Below, one piece after another: positions 45,086-54,548 of a DNA stretch of 64,000 nt (the stretch's first letter is position 1; each line of letters starts with the position of its first letter). Position numbers and translations under genes: made by a program. The notes beneath the pieces were generated by a model. It ran no database searches, was not told the origin of the DNA, and worked only from the letters and a program-made list of their open reading frames with translations. Source of the DNA: Verrucomicrobiaceae bacterium (GTDB lineage Bacteria; Verrucomicrobiota; Verrucomicrobiia; Verrucomicrobiales; Verrucomicrobiaceae); NCBI GenBank assembly GCA_016795485.1, contig JAEUHM010000021.1, positions 124,001-188,000 on the forward strand, in the 5' to 3' direction.

Positions 45086-45996
45086 GCGGACACCTCCACT
45101 TCTTCGCGTTTAAGTTCATTGCGCCTTCTAGGACCGTGGCGATTGAAGAACTGGAATGTGTTCACGTAGTTGAGATCTTCTGGCAGAATGTCAGGTAGAG
45201 TGAGTGTGACTGATGCAGTCGAGCGGGTGCGGCTTTTGGCTTCGAGCAGCGTGTTGATGAGCTGAGAACGCAACGACTTGAAGACTGGGTCATGGTTGAT
45301 GGCCCGGCGATCCCGCGGGCGTTCGATGGTGATGGGAATCGCCTCGCCCAAAGTTGCGGGAGCTGAGGGAAGAAGCGGAATCACCCGATCAGCGACGAGA
45401 ATGGCTTCGTCCGGGTCATTGGTTATCCAGACGACAGTGGTTTTGTTGTTCGACCAAATCTCAGCAATCTCATCCTGAAGATTGGCTCTCGTGAGTGCAT
45501 CCAACGCACTGAGTGGCTCATCGAGAAGCAGCACTTTGGGGTTCATTGCCAAGGCACGGGCCACTGATACCCGTTGCCTCATGCCACCTGACAACTCTTT
45601 GGGAAACTTGTGAGCTGCGTGGGAGAGTTTGACCATGGCCACGTATTTGGCCACGTGATCAGCTCGCTCTGCGGCGCTCCATTGAGGAAACACCTCGTCT
45701 ACAGCGAGCGCGATGTTCTCCGCGACAGTCAACCAAGGCAAAAGAGAGTAGTTTTGAAACACCAATCCGCGCTCTGGTCCCGGACCTGTGATGGACGATC
45801 CATTCATCAGGACAGTCCCCTCATCCGGCTTGAGCAGTCCAGAGATCATATTGATGAAGGTGCTCTTTCCCGTGCCGGAGTACCCCACAATGGCCACAAA
45901 CTCACCTTCATTAACCGTGAGGTTGACATTCGATAGCACTCGCGTGTCGCCATATGACTTGGACACGTTGTTGAGCTGAATCAGAGGAGCGCTCAT
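45082..45996 (-). CDS. Nitrate ABC transporter ATP-binding protein (NrtC-like, no sensor domain)
   Basis: A 304-residue ATPase with Walker [13 protein letters not shown], signature [15 protein letters not shown], Walker [16 protein letters not shown], and [10 protein letters not shown] where Asn replaces the usual switch His (T-H-D). In cyanobacteria NrtC carries a C-terminal nitrate-binding domain; here the protein stops about 40 residues after the ATPase core, so that regulatory domain is absent. A separate sensor-like protein is encoded at 48154. It lies three bases behind nrtB and overlaps the next ATPase. The loss of the switch His hints that this subunit may be less active than its partner and that the dimer is asymmetric. 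Confidence 0.9.
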   Translation of the reverse strand: MSAPLIQLNNVSKSYGDTRVLSNVNLTVNEGEFVAIVGYSGTGKSTFINMISGLLKPDEGTVLMNGSSITGPGPERGLVFQNYSLLPWLTVAENIALAVDEVFPQWSAAERADHVAKYVAMVKLSHAAHKFPKELSGGMRQRVSVARALAMNPKVLLLDEPLSALDALTRANLQDEIAEIWSNNKTTVVWITNDPDEAILVADRVIPLLPSAPATLGEAIPITIERPRDRRAINHDPVFKSLRSQLINTLLEAKSRTRSTASVTLTLPDILPEDLNYVNTFQFFNRHGPRRRNELKREEVEVSA

Positions 45997-45999
45997 GGG

Positions 46000-46884
46000 T
46001 CAGGCAGTCTTGAAGCGTCCCTCCACCACGCTCATGAGCCGATCCAACACGTAGCCTACGACTCCTATCGTCAGAATACAGAGAATGATATGAGCAAAGC
46101 TACTGGCGTTGTACTGCTGCCAAAGAAAACCTCCAACACCGGGACGCCCGGTAAGCATCTCCACGGCAACGATCACCAACCAAGCGATACCAAGACTCAG
46201 CCGAAAGCCGGTGAACATGTATGGCAAAGTTGCCGGCACCAAAACCTTCCACAGAGTCTTCCAGCGGTTGAGCTTCAATACCTTGGCAACATTGAGATAG
46301 TCCTGAGGAACTGCACGAACGCCTACCGCCGTGTTCATGACGGTGGGCCACATGGCGCAGATGGCGATCGTGAACAAAGCGGCAGCGTCAGACGCCCCAA
46401 AGGTGGTCTTGCCCGAGCTATCCATGAGTTTGACGCCACTGAACATCACCATACCCAGCGGAAGCCAAGCCAGTGGTGACACTGGCCGGAGCACTTGAAT
46501 GATAGGATCCAAGGCGATCGTCATCTTCTTGGACAATCCGATCACAAATCCCAGTGGTGTGCCGAGCAGAAGCGCGATGAAGTAGCCCTGGGCAACCAGC
46601 TTCAGAGAAAGCCAGGTGAATCTCAAAATGCCTTGGTCCAACTCACCACGTTTGGCGAATGGCTCTGTGACGTAAAGCTTGCTTGCCGTCCATGTCTCCG
46701 TTGGCGAGGGAAGATCTGCCGAGACCCCCTCCCGCTTGGTGACGGTGACTTTGTCTCCCCAGTCGTCTGTCTTGATCGTGGTGACCGATTTACCTGAGAT
46801 GGCTGTCCAGATGAGTAGACAGATGAGAATACCACCAAGCGGTAACAAAACAGAGTCGAGTTTGAATCGATGTATCAGATGCAT
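46000..46884 (-). CDS. nrtB: Nitrate ABC transporter permease
   Basis: The inner-membrane channel subunit for nitrate import, 294 residues with about six to seven hydrophobic segments starting at LLPLGGILICLLIWTAIS. Family blocks include VLRPVSPLAWLPLGMVMF and the cytoplasmic EAA loop around EMLTGRPGVGGFLWQQY, which contacts the ATPases. Between the first and second helices is a periplasmic insert of about 65 residues (VTTIKTDDWGDKVTVTKREG). It is four bases downstream of nrtA and three upstream of the first ATPase. Sulfonate or taurine permeases are related, but the cluster fixes nitrate as the likely substrate. Confidence 0.93.
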   Translation of the reverse strand: MHLIHRFKLDSVLLPLGGILICLLIWTAISGKSVTTIKTDDWGDKVTVTKREGVSADLPSPTETWTASKLYVTEPFAKRGELDQGILRFTWLSLKLVAQGYFIALLLGTPLGFVIGLSKKMTIALDPIIQVLRPVSPLAWLPLGMVMFSGVKLMDSSGKTTFGASDAAALFTIAICAMWPTVMNTAVGVRAVPQDYLNVAKVLKLNRWKTLWKVLVPATLPYMFTGFRLSLGIAWLVIVAVEMLTGRPGVGGFLWQQYNASSFAHIILCILTIGVVGYVLDRLMSVVEGRFKTA

Positions 46885-46888
46885 GTGA

Positions 46889-48157
46889 CTAAGCTTTAAG
46901 TGTCTTCACGCTGAAGCCGCTGGCATAAGCCTCGAGATCGGACTTTGGATCAAATGTGACCCCATCGAACAGAGTCGATGGCTTCTCATCTAGCCCGCCA
47001 TGGGTGTAGCCAATCTCCTTCATGGCTTCTTCGTAGATGTCATTACGCATCACCTGCTTCGTGACACCTTCATAGTCCGGAGCACCCTCGGTGAACCCCC
47101 AACGCCTAAGCTGAGTCAGCCACCATTTCGCGTATTTTGGCTGCGGATAGTTGCAGTTACGGTCACTGAAGATCATGTAATCAGGGTCTTTGATCTTCCG
47201 GCCATCACCCATGTCATACTTGCCTTGCAGGCGCCCAAGGATCGTCTCAGGAGGACAATTGATGTAGGTTGCCGCGCTGACGATCTGAGCCTGTTCGGGT
47301 CGATTCTCCATCTTGTCCAGCCAGAGGCTCGCCTCGTGCAGTGCCTTGAGCATTGCTTTGACCGTCTTCGGGTTTTTGGTGGCAAACTCTTCGGTGAACG
47401 CGCAAACTTTCTCAGGGTGATCTTTCCATATGGCCTGAGTCGTGATCGCTGTGAAACCGATGTCCTCCGCGATGGTCTTAGCATTCCAGGGTTCACCCAC
47501 ACAGAAGCCGTCCATCTTTCCCACTTTCATGTTAGCCACCATTTGTGGAGGTGGCACAGTGATCAGAGAAATGTCAGCACCAGCACCAACAGCGTCACCT
47601 GGGTTAATCCCCCCAGCGGCCAAGTAGTAGCGCATCCACATGGCGTGTGTCCCAGGTGGGAAGGTCATGGCAAAGGTCATTGGCGTGCCACTTGCTTTTG
47701 CGGCCTCAACGAATGGCTTCAATGCCTTCGGGTCACCTGAGACCTTACCTTTGAGCGAGTTGGCCAGAGTGATAGCCTGCCCGTTTCTATTGATGATCCA
47801 AGGCACGATCATGGGCTTCTTGGGAGCACCACCCAGCCCCATGGTGGAGGCAATTGGCATCCCGAGGAGCATGTGAGTGGCTTGGATATCTCCATTGCCC
47901 AAAGAATCGCGAATAGCGGCCCAACTTGCGCCCTTGCTCACCGTGGAGTTGATCCCGTATTTCTTGAAGAGGCCTTTCTCATGGGCGATGACGATGCTAG
48001 AGCAGTCTGTGAGGGCGATCATGCCAAGTTTGACATCGGGTGACTCTGGAGAGTCATCCGCAAACACTCGGCCTGACCAGCCAAGTGGAAGACCTGACAA
48101 CAAAGTTGCTGATTTAGTAAGAAATGCGCGGCGAGTGGGGAGTTTTGGCGTGTTCAT
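46889..48157 (-). CDS. nrtA: Nitrate-binding periplasmic protein, Tat-exported
   Basis: The substrate-binding protein of the importer, 422 residues from the ATG at 48157. The N-terminus TRRAFLTKSATLLSGLPLGW has the twin-arginine motif R-R-A-F-L and no lipobox, so it should be folded in the cytoplasm and exported by Tat, unlike the cyanobacterial lipoprotein. CmpA/NrtA blocks are clear: VKLGMIALTDCSSIVIAHEK, GMPIASTMGLGGAPK, ISLITVPPPQMVANMKVGKM and DGFCVGEPWNAKTI. The far upstream Met (48295) lies inside the preceding gene and is not used; the chosen start overlaps its stop by four bases. It is a paralogue of the cytoplasmic protein at 48154. Confidence 0.94.
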   Translation of the reverse strand: MNTPKLPTRRAFLTKSATLLSGLPLGWSGRVFADDSPESPDVKLGMIALTDCSSIVIAHEKGLFKKYGINSTVSKGASWAAIRDSLGNGDIQATHMLLGMPIASTMGLGGAPKKPMIVPWIINRNGQAITLANSLKGKVSGDPKALKPFVEAAKASGTPMTFAMTFPPGTHAMWMRYYLAAGGINPGDAVGAGADISLITVPPPQMVANMKVGKMDGFCVGEPWNAKTIAEDIGFTAITTQAIWKDHPEKVCAFTEEFATKNPKTVKAMLKALHEASLWLDKMENRPEQAQIVSAATYINCPPETILGRLQGKYDMGDGRKIKDPDYMIFSDRNCNYPQPKYAKWWLTQLRRWGFTEGAPDYEGVTKQVMRNDIYEEAMKEIGYTHGGLDEKPSTLFDGVTFDPKSDLEAYASGFSVKTLKA

Positions 48158-49227
48158 GTTAGAGCGTGTTTGAGCTTTGGGGTTTTGAGGATGGTGGGCA
48201 TGGGTGAAGCCCAGATTTGTGGTAAAAGAGCGAGAGCTTCTGGCTCGCGGTCGCCAGGAATCACTTGGTGACGAAGCAATTGATGCATGATCCACGCGCC
48301 TTTGGCTGGAGTGGACTCGTTGGCGTTGTGCCTGTGGAAGATATGAAATTGATCCGCAGGAATCTCACGTCCCGTGCCGGTCACAAAAGGCCCCGCAAGC
48401 GAGCGCATCAGCACATCTTCCTTGCAGCGGAAGTAGCTGCTCTCGTGTAGAATGCGTGCAACTGCCGGACGGTTCTCCATTTTGTCACACCAAGCACATG
48501 CCTGTGTCAGCGCGCTGATCACGGCAGCGATCTGGGAGCTATGAGCCTTGGCAAAAGCACTGCCAATGAGAAGCGCCTTCTCTGGGTGAAGTGGTGCCAA
48601 GTCAGCACTGGTAGCAGCAACCCATCCGTAACCGCTATTAACCGCCTCAGAGTTCCAAGGCTCACCGACACAAAAGCCATCAACCAGCCCCGACTTGAGA
48701 CTCGGTGCCATCTGTGTCGGTGGCAGCGAGACAATACGCAGATCCGTTTCAGGATTGATTCCTCCGGCGGAAAGCCACTCTCTGAGCAGAAAGTTGTGAG
48801 TCGAATACGCTGATACCACGGCAAAAGTGAACCGTCTGTGCGTGCTCTTGATGAGTTTCTTTAGCGTAGCTACGTCCCTTACACCCCGGTTCCACAAGTC
48901 AGTGCTCAACGTGATAGCGTTGCCATGGAGATTAAAAATGAATGGGGCCACCACCGGGAATGGCTGGCAGTCCAAACCGAGGCTGAGTGCGAATGCCAAA
49001 CCGGAGACGGCATGGGCTGCATCAACCTGGCCATGAAGCAACTTTTCCCTGATGGTGGCCCATCCCACCTCACAACTAAACTCAACTTGCACACCATGAA
49101 GACGAAACAGATCAAGCTCCCGGGCCACAAGAAGTGGTGCACAGTCCGCAACCGGTATAAAACCGATTCTCAGAGGCGATATCACCCCTTGGAGATGTGG
49201 CTGGGACTTTGACTGAGCTATCTTCAT
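48154..49227 (-). CDS. NasS-like cytoplasmic nitrate sensor (NrtA/CmpA family)
   Basis: A 357-residue NrtA homologue without any signal peptide: the N-terminus MKIAQSKSQPHLQGVISPL runs straight into the binding fold (LRIGFIPVADCAPLLVAREL). It keeps the ligand-site blocks AHAVSGLAFALSLGLD, IVSLPPTQMAPSLKSGL and DGFCVGEPWN. In several proteobacteria such soluble proteins (NasS) sense nitrate/nitrite and sequester the ANTAR antiterminator NasT. No nasT lies in this window, so the partner is elsewhere, or the protein works with the divergent LysR regulator or the ABC transporter. It is the first gene of the operon and overlaps nrtA by four bases. Confidence 0.85.
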   Translation of the reverse strand: MKIAQSKSQPHLQGVISPLRIGFIPVADCAPLLVARELDLFRLHGVQVEFSCEVGWATIREKLLHGQVDAAHAVSGLAFALSLGLDCQPFPVVAPFIFNLHGNAITLSTDLWNRGVRDVATLKKLIKSTHRRFTFAVVSAYSTHNFLLREWLSAGGINPETDLRIVSLPPTQMAPSLKSGLVDGFCVGEPWNSEAVNSGYGWVAATSADLAPLHPEKALLIGSAFAKAHSSQIAAVISALTQACAWCDKMENRPAVARILHESSYFRCKEDVLMRSLAGPFVTGTGREIPADQFHIFHRHNANESTPAKGAWIMHQLLRHQVIPGDREPEALALLPQIWASPMPTILKTPKLKHALT

Positions 49228-49308
49228 TGTTCAGTCGCTCATTCAGCACCGCGCGTGCCAGAGACTTCAAATCACCCATAAATGATTGGTAATCTTTTTC
49301 ACTGTATG

Positions 49309-49325
49309 CATGAATATCATTCATG
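49309..49325. promoter_or_regulatory. LysR-type palindrome overlapping the regulator start codon
   Basis: CATGAATATCATTCATG is a perfect inverted repeat (7-bp arms, 3-base centre) whose last three bases are the ATG start codon of the LysR gene. It lies in the 95-base divergent gap (49228-49322) between the nitrate operon and its regulator. The T-x-A-rich symmetry fits a LysR-type recognition site, and binding here would repress the regulator's own gene. Alternatively it is a site for another nitrogen regulator. Confidence 0.5.
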
Positions 49326-50231
49326 GATATCCTGGACACACGACAGCTCACAGCCTTCGTGGTATTGGCACGCCGCGGCAGTTTTACTCAGGCAGGAAAG
49401 GAACTGCACATCACCCAATCGGCGATAAGCCACGCCATTAAGGCATTAGAAAGCAATCTCGGATGCCAATTGTTCCTCAGGCAAGGGAAGAGCGTCTTCC
49501 TCACTCATCACGGGCGGGAACTGCTGCCATTGGCAGAGAATATTATGCAGCAGATGGCACAGGCGAGATTGGCACTTGGTGCCCTTGATCGTAACCCGAG
49601 GGGCAAGTTAACCATTGGGTGCACGCCGGCTGCGTCACAGTTCATTCTACCAACCGTCTTCCGTGAGTTTAAGGAGTCCTTTCCGCTCTACGACATCAAG
49701 GTCGTCCCCGGCGAGACTCCAGAAACAGCTAGAAGGCTCGTGGCGGGGGAAATCGATATCGGAATCTGCCTAAAACCATCCGATGCGAGCAAATTGGAAT
49801 GCCACCCGATCTTTACCGATGAACTTGAGATGCTGGTGTCACCTATGCATCCTTGGGCAACAGGGAAGCCGCGATTGAAGGACGCTGGCAAGGAGACTTT
49901 CATTGTCTCAAGCCGGAACAGCCAAAGCTTCACCATGTTGAATGAAATGTTTCTCAAGCAAGGCGCACGTCTCAATCACATCATTGAGCTTGGTAGCACG
50001 GAGGCAATGAAAGAACTGGCCAAACTTGGGATCGGCATTGCAGTCTCTGCACGTTGGACAGCTCAAGCAGAGATAAAACAAAAGCAACTCCACGTCGTGC
50101 CTCTCCCACGAGGCCAAGTCAAGCGCACCTGGGTAACCGCCATCCTCAAGGGCAAAAGACTCAACCTAGCCGAGCGCACTTTCGTTGGGCTATGTGAAGA
50201 AACAGGGCGTCTGATGACGAAGAAAGACTGA
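49323..50231 (+). CDS. LysR-family transcriptional regulator of the nitrate operon
   Basis: A 302-residue LysR regulator, divergent from the nitrate operon and sharing a 95-base promoter region with it. The N-terminal winged HTH is LTAFVVLARRGSFTQAGKEL followed by ITQSAISHAIKALESNLGCQLF (residues 8-52 in all). The periplasmic-binding-like effector domain starts at about residue 88 (GKLTIGCTPAAS) and includes VPGETPETARRLVAGEIDIGI. By position it should regulate nitrate uptake and reduction, functionally like cyanobacterial NtcB, though orthology to NtcB is not established. The effector is not readable from sequence; nitrite or nitrate is likely by analogy. Confidence 0.92.
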   Translation: MDILDTRQLTAFVVLARRGSFTQAGKELHITQSAISHAIKALESNLGCQLFLRQGKSVFLTHHGRELLPLAENIMQQMAQARLALGALDRNPRGKLTIGCTPAASQFILPTVFREFKESFPLYDIKVVPGETPETARRLVAGEIDIGICLKPSDASKLECHPIFTDELEMLVSPMHPWATGKPRLKDAGKETFIVSSRNSQSFTMLNEMFLKQGARLNHIIELGSTEAMKELAKLGIGIAVSARWTAQAEIKQKQLHVVPLPRGQVKRTWVTAILKGKRLNLAERTFVGLCEETGRLMTKKD

Positions 50232-50240
50232 ATGCCAAAA

Positions 50241-51821
50241 TCATCGCGTCGTGCTCAGGAACTGCCACACGTCGGCAATCTCGTTTGGTTGGAGATTCGT
50301 CATCTCTTCCGATAAAGGAGGATGAAGCGGGTTGATGATCTCGCCCAACATCAATGAACGAAAATACCACGGAGTTACCCGCTTGGTCAGGCTAGTAAGA
50401 TCGACTGCCGAAGCGACCGGAGCTGGATTGCCTGGAAGGATGTGGCATGAGGCACACTTAGCTACCGCAAGGGCACTACCACGGCCTGCATGACCACCAA
50501 CGAGCGCCACATCGTCTTGCTGATCAAGTTTGAACAACTCCAGGAGACTCTCGGATTCATGTTTGCTAAACAAAGGCATGCGGACCTCCAAGGACGGTCG
50601 CACCGCTGGCGCTCCAGATACCAGTGAGAACTTAAGAACATCTGGGAGCAGTTTTCCTCCAATGAAATCGAGGCTCGGGGGCAAACTTCCAGGATGCTTG
50701 GTGGAAAAGTAGGCCGCTCGCGGCTCTTCAGGACCGCCCTTGCCATCTCGGTCATGGCAGGCGTAGCAATTGAGTCGAGTCATCTGCCAATCCAGCCGTT
50801 GAGTAGGCTCCATCTCATCAGGAGGACCAGCCTGAAGGCGCTTAAGTGCGAGGCGAAGTGCGCGGAGTTGCAAGGGGTTGAAGTCATACTTGGCGGCACC
50901 GGGTTCCGGGACTGCTGTGAGGCAGTTCGTAGCGGTATCGAGCACGAGTTTGCCCATAGGCAGTGCCGGAGTTGACATCATGCCATCAAGGGTGTGGCAA
51001 TTGACGCAGCGTTCAGTCGAGAACGCCTTCTTACCTGCCTCGGCCGACTGTGGCGGAACTGCGAGGAACTTTCGCTCAGGCGCCGTCTCCACTTTGCGCC
51101 CCTCATGAAGGTAAGCAGCGATGTCTGCCGCCTCTTGTTCGTTAAGGCGCTGTGATGGCATTCTGCCAGAGGGGCGATCTAGCCGGGGATCAAGTAAGAA
51201 CCGAGCGAGGTGCTGAAGGTCGTAGGCGTCCGCCATCGCGATGGGCACAGACGCATTGCCCGGACGGTCAAAATCTTGTCCTTGAGCGATGCCCGGTGGA
51301 GTCACATCGCTAGCAGGCTCATGACAAGCCACACATCCGGTCTGATGGTAAAGCTTTCTTCCACGCGAACTGTCACCTTGGGGTAGAGATTCAACGTTCT
51401 TCTTCAGGCTTGAAAGGAATGATACGAGAGCCTCAACTTTCTCGTCGCTTCCTTCCGCATTCCCATAGAGCAGAGCGGGCATCTGGGTGCCACGCTTGCG
51501 CAATTGAGGACCGCGAATCATCAGCCATAGGGTGTCTGCATCCAACCGACTTCCTACACCAGCCAAGTCTGGTCCACGGGCTGGCTCGAGTTGGTTTCGC
51601 CATGCTGATGGAGCTTCGTGACAAGACCCACATCGAAGTTCGGCCATCAAAAGGAGACCGCCGTTGACCAAGTGATCGTCAGGATCTTCGGCCAAGTTGA
51701 ACTGATCAAACGTGAAGACGTAAGGGTGATTGATGGGCTCGGCCTGAAGCGGGTGTGCCCTCAGCCCTGCACCCAGCCCGCAACACCCAAGCACCAAAAT
51801 GCTAGCAACGAGAAATCTCAT
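50241..51821 (-). CDS. Pentahaem c-type cytochrome
   Basis: A 526-residue periplasmic cytochrome with a signal peptide (residues 1-22, ending near RAH) and five CxxCH haem sites: CGSCH (64-68), CVACH (163-167), CVNCH (272-276), CYACH (352-356) and CASCH (456-460). Each lies in its own cytochrome-c-like block with a later Met as likely axial ligand (for example TQMPALLYG, GRMPSQ, VRMPLF). The layout resembles the multi-domain cytochromes common in Planctomycetes and Verrucomicrobia. It overlaps the stop of the SSS transporter by four bases (51818-51821), so the two are translationally coupled. Its redox partner is unknown, and it converges on the LysR gene. Confidence 0.88.
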   Translation of the reverse strand: MRFLVASILVLGCCGLGAGLRAHPLQAEPINHPYVFTFDQFNLAEDPDDHLVNGGLLLMAELRCGSCHEAPSAWRNQLEPARGPDLAGVGSRLDADTLWLMIRGPQLRKRGTQMPALLYGNAEGSDEKVEALVSFLSSLKKNVESLPQGDSSRGRKLYHQTGCVACHEPASDVTPPGIAQGQDFDRPGNASVPIAMADAYDLQHLARFLLDPRLDRPSGRMPSQRLNEQEAADIAAYLHEGRKVETAPERKFLAVPPQSAEAGKKAFSTERCVNCHTLDGMMSTPALPMGKLVLDTATNCLTAVPEPGAAKYDFNPLQLRALRLALKRLQAGPPDEMEPTQRLDWQMTRLNCYACHDRDGKGGPEEPRAAYFSTKHPGSLPPSLDFIGGKLLPDVLKFSLVSGAPAVRPSLEVRMPLFSKHESESLLELFKLDQQDDVALVGGHAGRGSALAVAKCASCHILPGNPAPVASAVDLTSLTKRVTPWYFRSLMLGEIINPLHPPLSEEMTNLQPNEIADVWQFLSTTR

Positions 51822-53368
51822 TTCCGTTCAGGTGTCCGAAAGCAAACGGAAACCGCTACAGTGACGAGCGTGCCCAAGGTCACGCGCCAAGGGAAGCTTA
51901 ACACAAAGTTGAAGCCAAGTTTATCCTGAATGCCCATCGGATTCGATAATAGAAGCACCGCCACAATGCCGCAGATCATCGCGATGACATTGCCAGAATC
52001 GCTACCGCGAGTTTTGGTCAGTACTGCCACGAGAAATACCCCGAGAAGTGAGCCAAAAGTGAAGCCCAGGATACCCAGGACAAGAGGTAAGATTTCGACC
52101 TTCGGATTGTGTGCCATGTAGTAGGCGGTCCAAACGCCAATCACCACGATGAAGAAAGCAAACAGCGCGGTGCTCCAGCGCAAGACTCCTACCTTTTTAG
52201 CTTCCGACACGTCTTCTCCCATTCGAGGCAGCAGAAAGTCACGCGCAAAGCTGGTGCCCAACGCATTCAACGCGGTGGAGAGTGAGCCCATGGCCGTAGA
52301 GATGATTCCAGCCACTACGAGTCCCCGCAATCCTACCGGCATTTCATGAAGAATGAAGTAGGGAAATATTTCCCGAGACTCTTTTGGAAGATCAGCTGTC
52401 GGATGCGCCTGATAAAAGGCGAACAGCATGACGCCAATCAGGATGAAGGCACTGACGATGGGTAAGTCTACGATGCCAGAGAGGATGGTGGCAAACGCTG
52501 ACTGCTTGCGATTTTTGGCCGTCAGCATCCGTTGAACGGTGTCTTGATCAATCCCATGAGTGGCGGTGGTAACGAACGTGGAACCAATAATGGCCGCCCA
52601 GATCGTGTACTCGCTAGTCAGCACGTGTTTGATCCACTCCCAGAAGCCAGGCGAGCCTTCGGGTTTGGCAAAATCAAAGAAAACGGGCGACCTGATGGTA
52701 TTGGCCACGGTTTCCCATCCGCCCGGGATCTTGGACGCGAGGTATGGGATCGTGAACGCAAGCGATGCCACAAGGACTCCCACTTGAATGAAGTCCGTCC
52801 AAATCACCGCTCGGATACCGCCAACACTCGTGTATATGGTTGTTAACAGCGTGATCACTACGACGGCCATGGCGAACAGCCAAAACTTGGTATTAGGATC
52901 CACTGGCTTGCCGGTCACTGCGGCAAAACCGATGACAAGAACGATGGCGGCCACGTAGAGCCTGGTGCCCATGGCAAGAACGCGCGTAATGAGGAAAGTG
53001 CCTGATGCAAATAGCCGAGTTGCGTTCCCGAACCGAGTGCCGAGGAACTCATACAACGAAATGACATTGTGGTGATAAAAGATCGGGATGAACAGAAAGC
53101 TGACAATGATGCGGGCGATCACGGTCCCGATGGCGAACTGGGCATAGGACCAATTGCGTCTCGTGTAGCCAGCCTCTGGTGCGCCCAGGAAAGTTGCCGC
53201 GCTGATCTCCGCAGCGAGAATGGAGGCTAGCACCGCCCACCAAGCGATTTGCCGATCGCCCAAAGTAAAGCCTTCTACACTCCCGCTTTTGCTTCTTTGG
53301 GAAAGGCCTATGCCCATGATGAGGGCAAAGTAGGCAAGGATAACGATGATGTCTGGCAGGTAGATCAT
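51818..53368 (-). CDS. Sodium:solute symporter (SSS family)
   Basis: A 516-residue membrane transporter with about 13 helices beginning IIVILAYFALIMGIGL. SSS hallmarks include SVEGFTLGDRQIAWWAVLAS and ILAAEISAATFLGAPEAGY in helices 1-2 (sodium-site region), VRAVIWTDFIQ-like GGIRAVIWTDFIQVGVLV, and GLVVAGIISTAMGSLSTALNALGTSF, the conserved helix-9 signature. It should couple sodium entry to uptake of a small polar solute (sugar, amino acid or pantothenate-like); the substrate cannot be named. The downstream pentahaem cytochrome overlaps its stop. The 137-base gap upstream is a divergent promoter shared with the EamA gene at 53506. Confidence 0.9.
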   Translation of the reverse strand: MIYLPDIIVILAYFALIMGIGLSQRSKSGSVEGFTLGDRQIAWWAVLASILAAEISAATFLGAPEAGYTRRNWSYAQFAIGTVIARIIVSFLFIPIFYHHNVISLYEFLGTRFGNATRLFASGTFLITRVLAMGTRLYVAAIVLVIGFAAVTGKPVDPNTKFWLFAMAVVVITLLTTIYTSVGGIRAVIWTDFIQVGVLVASLAFTIPYLASKIPGGWETVANTIRSPVFFDFAKPEGSPGFWEWIKHVLTSEYTIWAAIIGSTFVTTATHGIDQDTVQRMLTAKNRKQSAFATILSGIVDLPIVSAFILIGVMLFAFYQAHPTADLPKESREIFPYFILHEMPVGLRGLVVAGIISTAMGSLSTALNALGTSFARDFLLPRMGEDVSEAKKVGVLRWSTALFAFFIVVIGVWTAYYMAHNPKVEILPLVLGILGFTFGSLLGVFLVAVLTKTRGSDSGNVIAMICGIVAVLLLSNPMGIQDKLGFNFVLSFPWRVTLGTLVTVAVSVCFRTPERK

Positions 53369-53505
53369 GCGACCTTCATCTTGGCGGTAGGGCGAGGTTG
53401 AAGCCAGCAGGAAGTTGCAGGGTTCATCAAGGGCGATAGATTCCGATCTTCAATGAGTAGCGACTCTCGGCGGGCCGGAAATGGGAAGGTGGTTGTGTTT
53501 CGGAA

Positions 53506-54405
53506 ATGAGCACAACAGAGTCTCCACGCCAAGGTCGGCAGACGGACAACCTTGGTCTTGGCACAGTCTACATGCTGCTTTCGCTGGCCGGTTATGCTTT
53601 CAATGCGCTGTTGATCAGTCGAATGAACACCCCCGGGAATCACGCTAGTCCTTGGGTGGCCATGGCTGTGCGGGGTTTGATCGGACTGCTAACAGTCCAA
53701 GTATTGGCTCCGGGAGTACTGCGGGCGGGGTGGAAACGGCTGTTCACCGAGCGCTTGATGTTCGAGCGCGGATTCATTGGCACCCTCGGCATCACGGGAT
53801 TTTACCTCACGCTCGGCCCACTCGGAGCCGGCAAAGCAACTTTGATCAATAACTCTTGGTCGGTTTTTGCGGCCGTGATGGCGGCGATGATGCTGGGAGA
53901 GCCTCTCGGCTTCTTCCGGCTCGGTGGGCTGGTAATCGCCCTTGTAGGACTCGGCATGCTACTTGGAGTTGGTTGGGATATTCTTGCTACCATTCACTGG
54001 CAAGAAGCTACCGCAGTGGCGGGCGCTTTTTTCAGTGCCGTGGCCGTTGTGGCAATACGGCAACTTTCAGCCACGACCTCTTCAGCGCTGATTTATGCCT
54101 CCCAATGCGTCTTTTGCTTTCTGATGGGACTTCCGGTGGCACTTGGTGGGTTTCATACGCTCACTGCTGGTGATTGGGCCTGGCTTTGCGGTGCAGGAGT
54201 GGCGGTCAGCCTCGCCCAACTTGCAATGACGGAAGGATTTCGTTATCTCAATGTGGCTGCGGGCGGCGCCTTCCAAATGATGCTGCCTCTCGTGATCTCT
54301 GGGCTCAGTGTTTGGATGTTCGGAGAGGCTTTCACAAGCCTCCAAGTGGCCGGGGCGAGCCTCTTACTGGCAGGATCACTGGTAGCAGTGATCGTTAGAA
54401 AATAG
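53506..54405 (+). CDS. EamA-family (DMT) membrane transporter
   Basis: A 299-residue protein of ten predicted membrane helices formed by two EamA repeats. The first repeat holds GTLGITGFYLTLGPLGAGKATLINN and AAMMLGEPLGFFRLGGLVIALVGL. The second holds LCGAGVAVSLAQLAMTEGFRYL and WMFGEAFTSLQVAGASLLLAGS; both sets are abbreviated here to their key parts. These show the typical P-to-G/E-rich helix ends of drug/metabolite exporters. No substrate can be assigned. It is divergent from the SSS transporter and separated by 143 bases from the GT39 gene, so it need not belong to either cluster. Confidence 0.85.
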   Translation: MSTTESPRQGRQTDNLGLGTVYMLLSLAGYAFNALLISRMNTPGNHASPWVAMAVRGLIGLLTVQVLAPGVLRAGWKRLFTERLMFERGFIGTLGITGFYLTLGPLGAGKATLINNSWSVFAAVMAAMMLGEPLGFFRLGGLVIALVGLGMLLGVGWDILATIHWQEATAVAGAFFSAVAVVAIRQLSATTSSALIYASQCVFCFLMGLPVALGGFHTLTAGDWAWLCGAGVAVSLAQLAMTEGFRYLNVAAGGAFQMMLPLVISGLSVWMFGEAFTSLQVAGASLLLAGSLVAVIVRK

Positions 54406-54548
54406 AGGTCGCGGGATGCTGGGGATTCAAGAATGGGGTTCCGTAGCCGTGCCTAAAGCAGACGCAGGTTCGGCAAATACTGTTAAAAGTCATAATAAAT
54501 CATTAGTCGTCTAGGCCGAAGTGCTGTTTATTATGGAAATAGCAGCAA

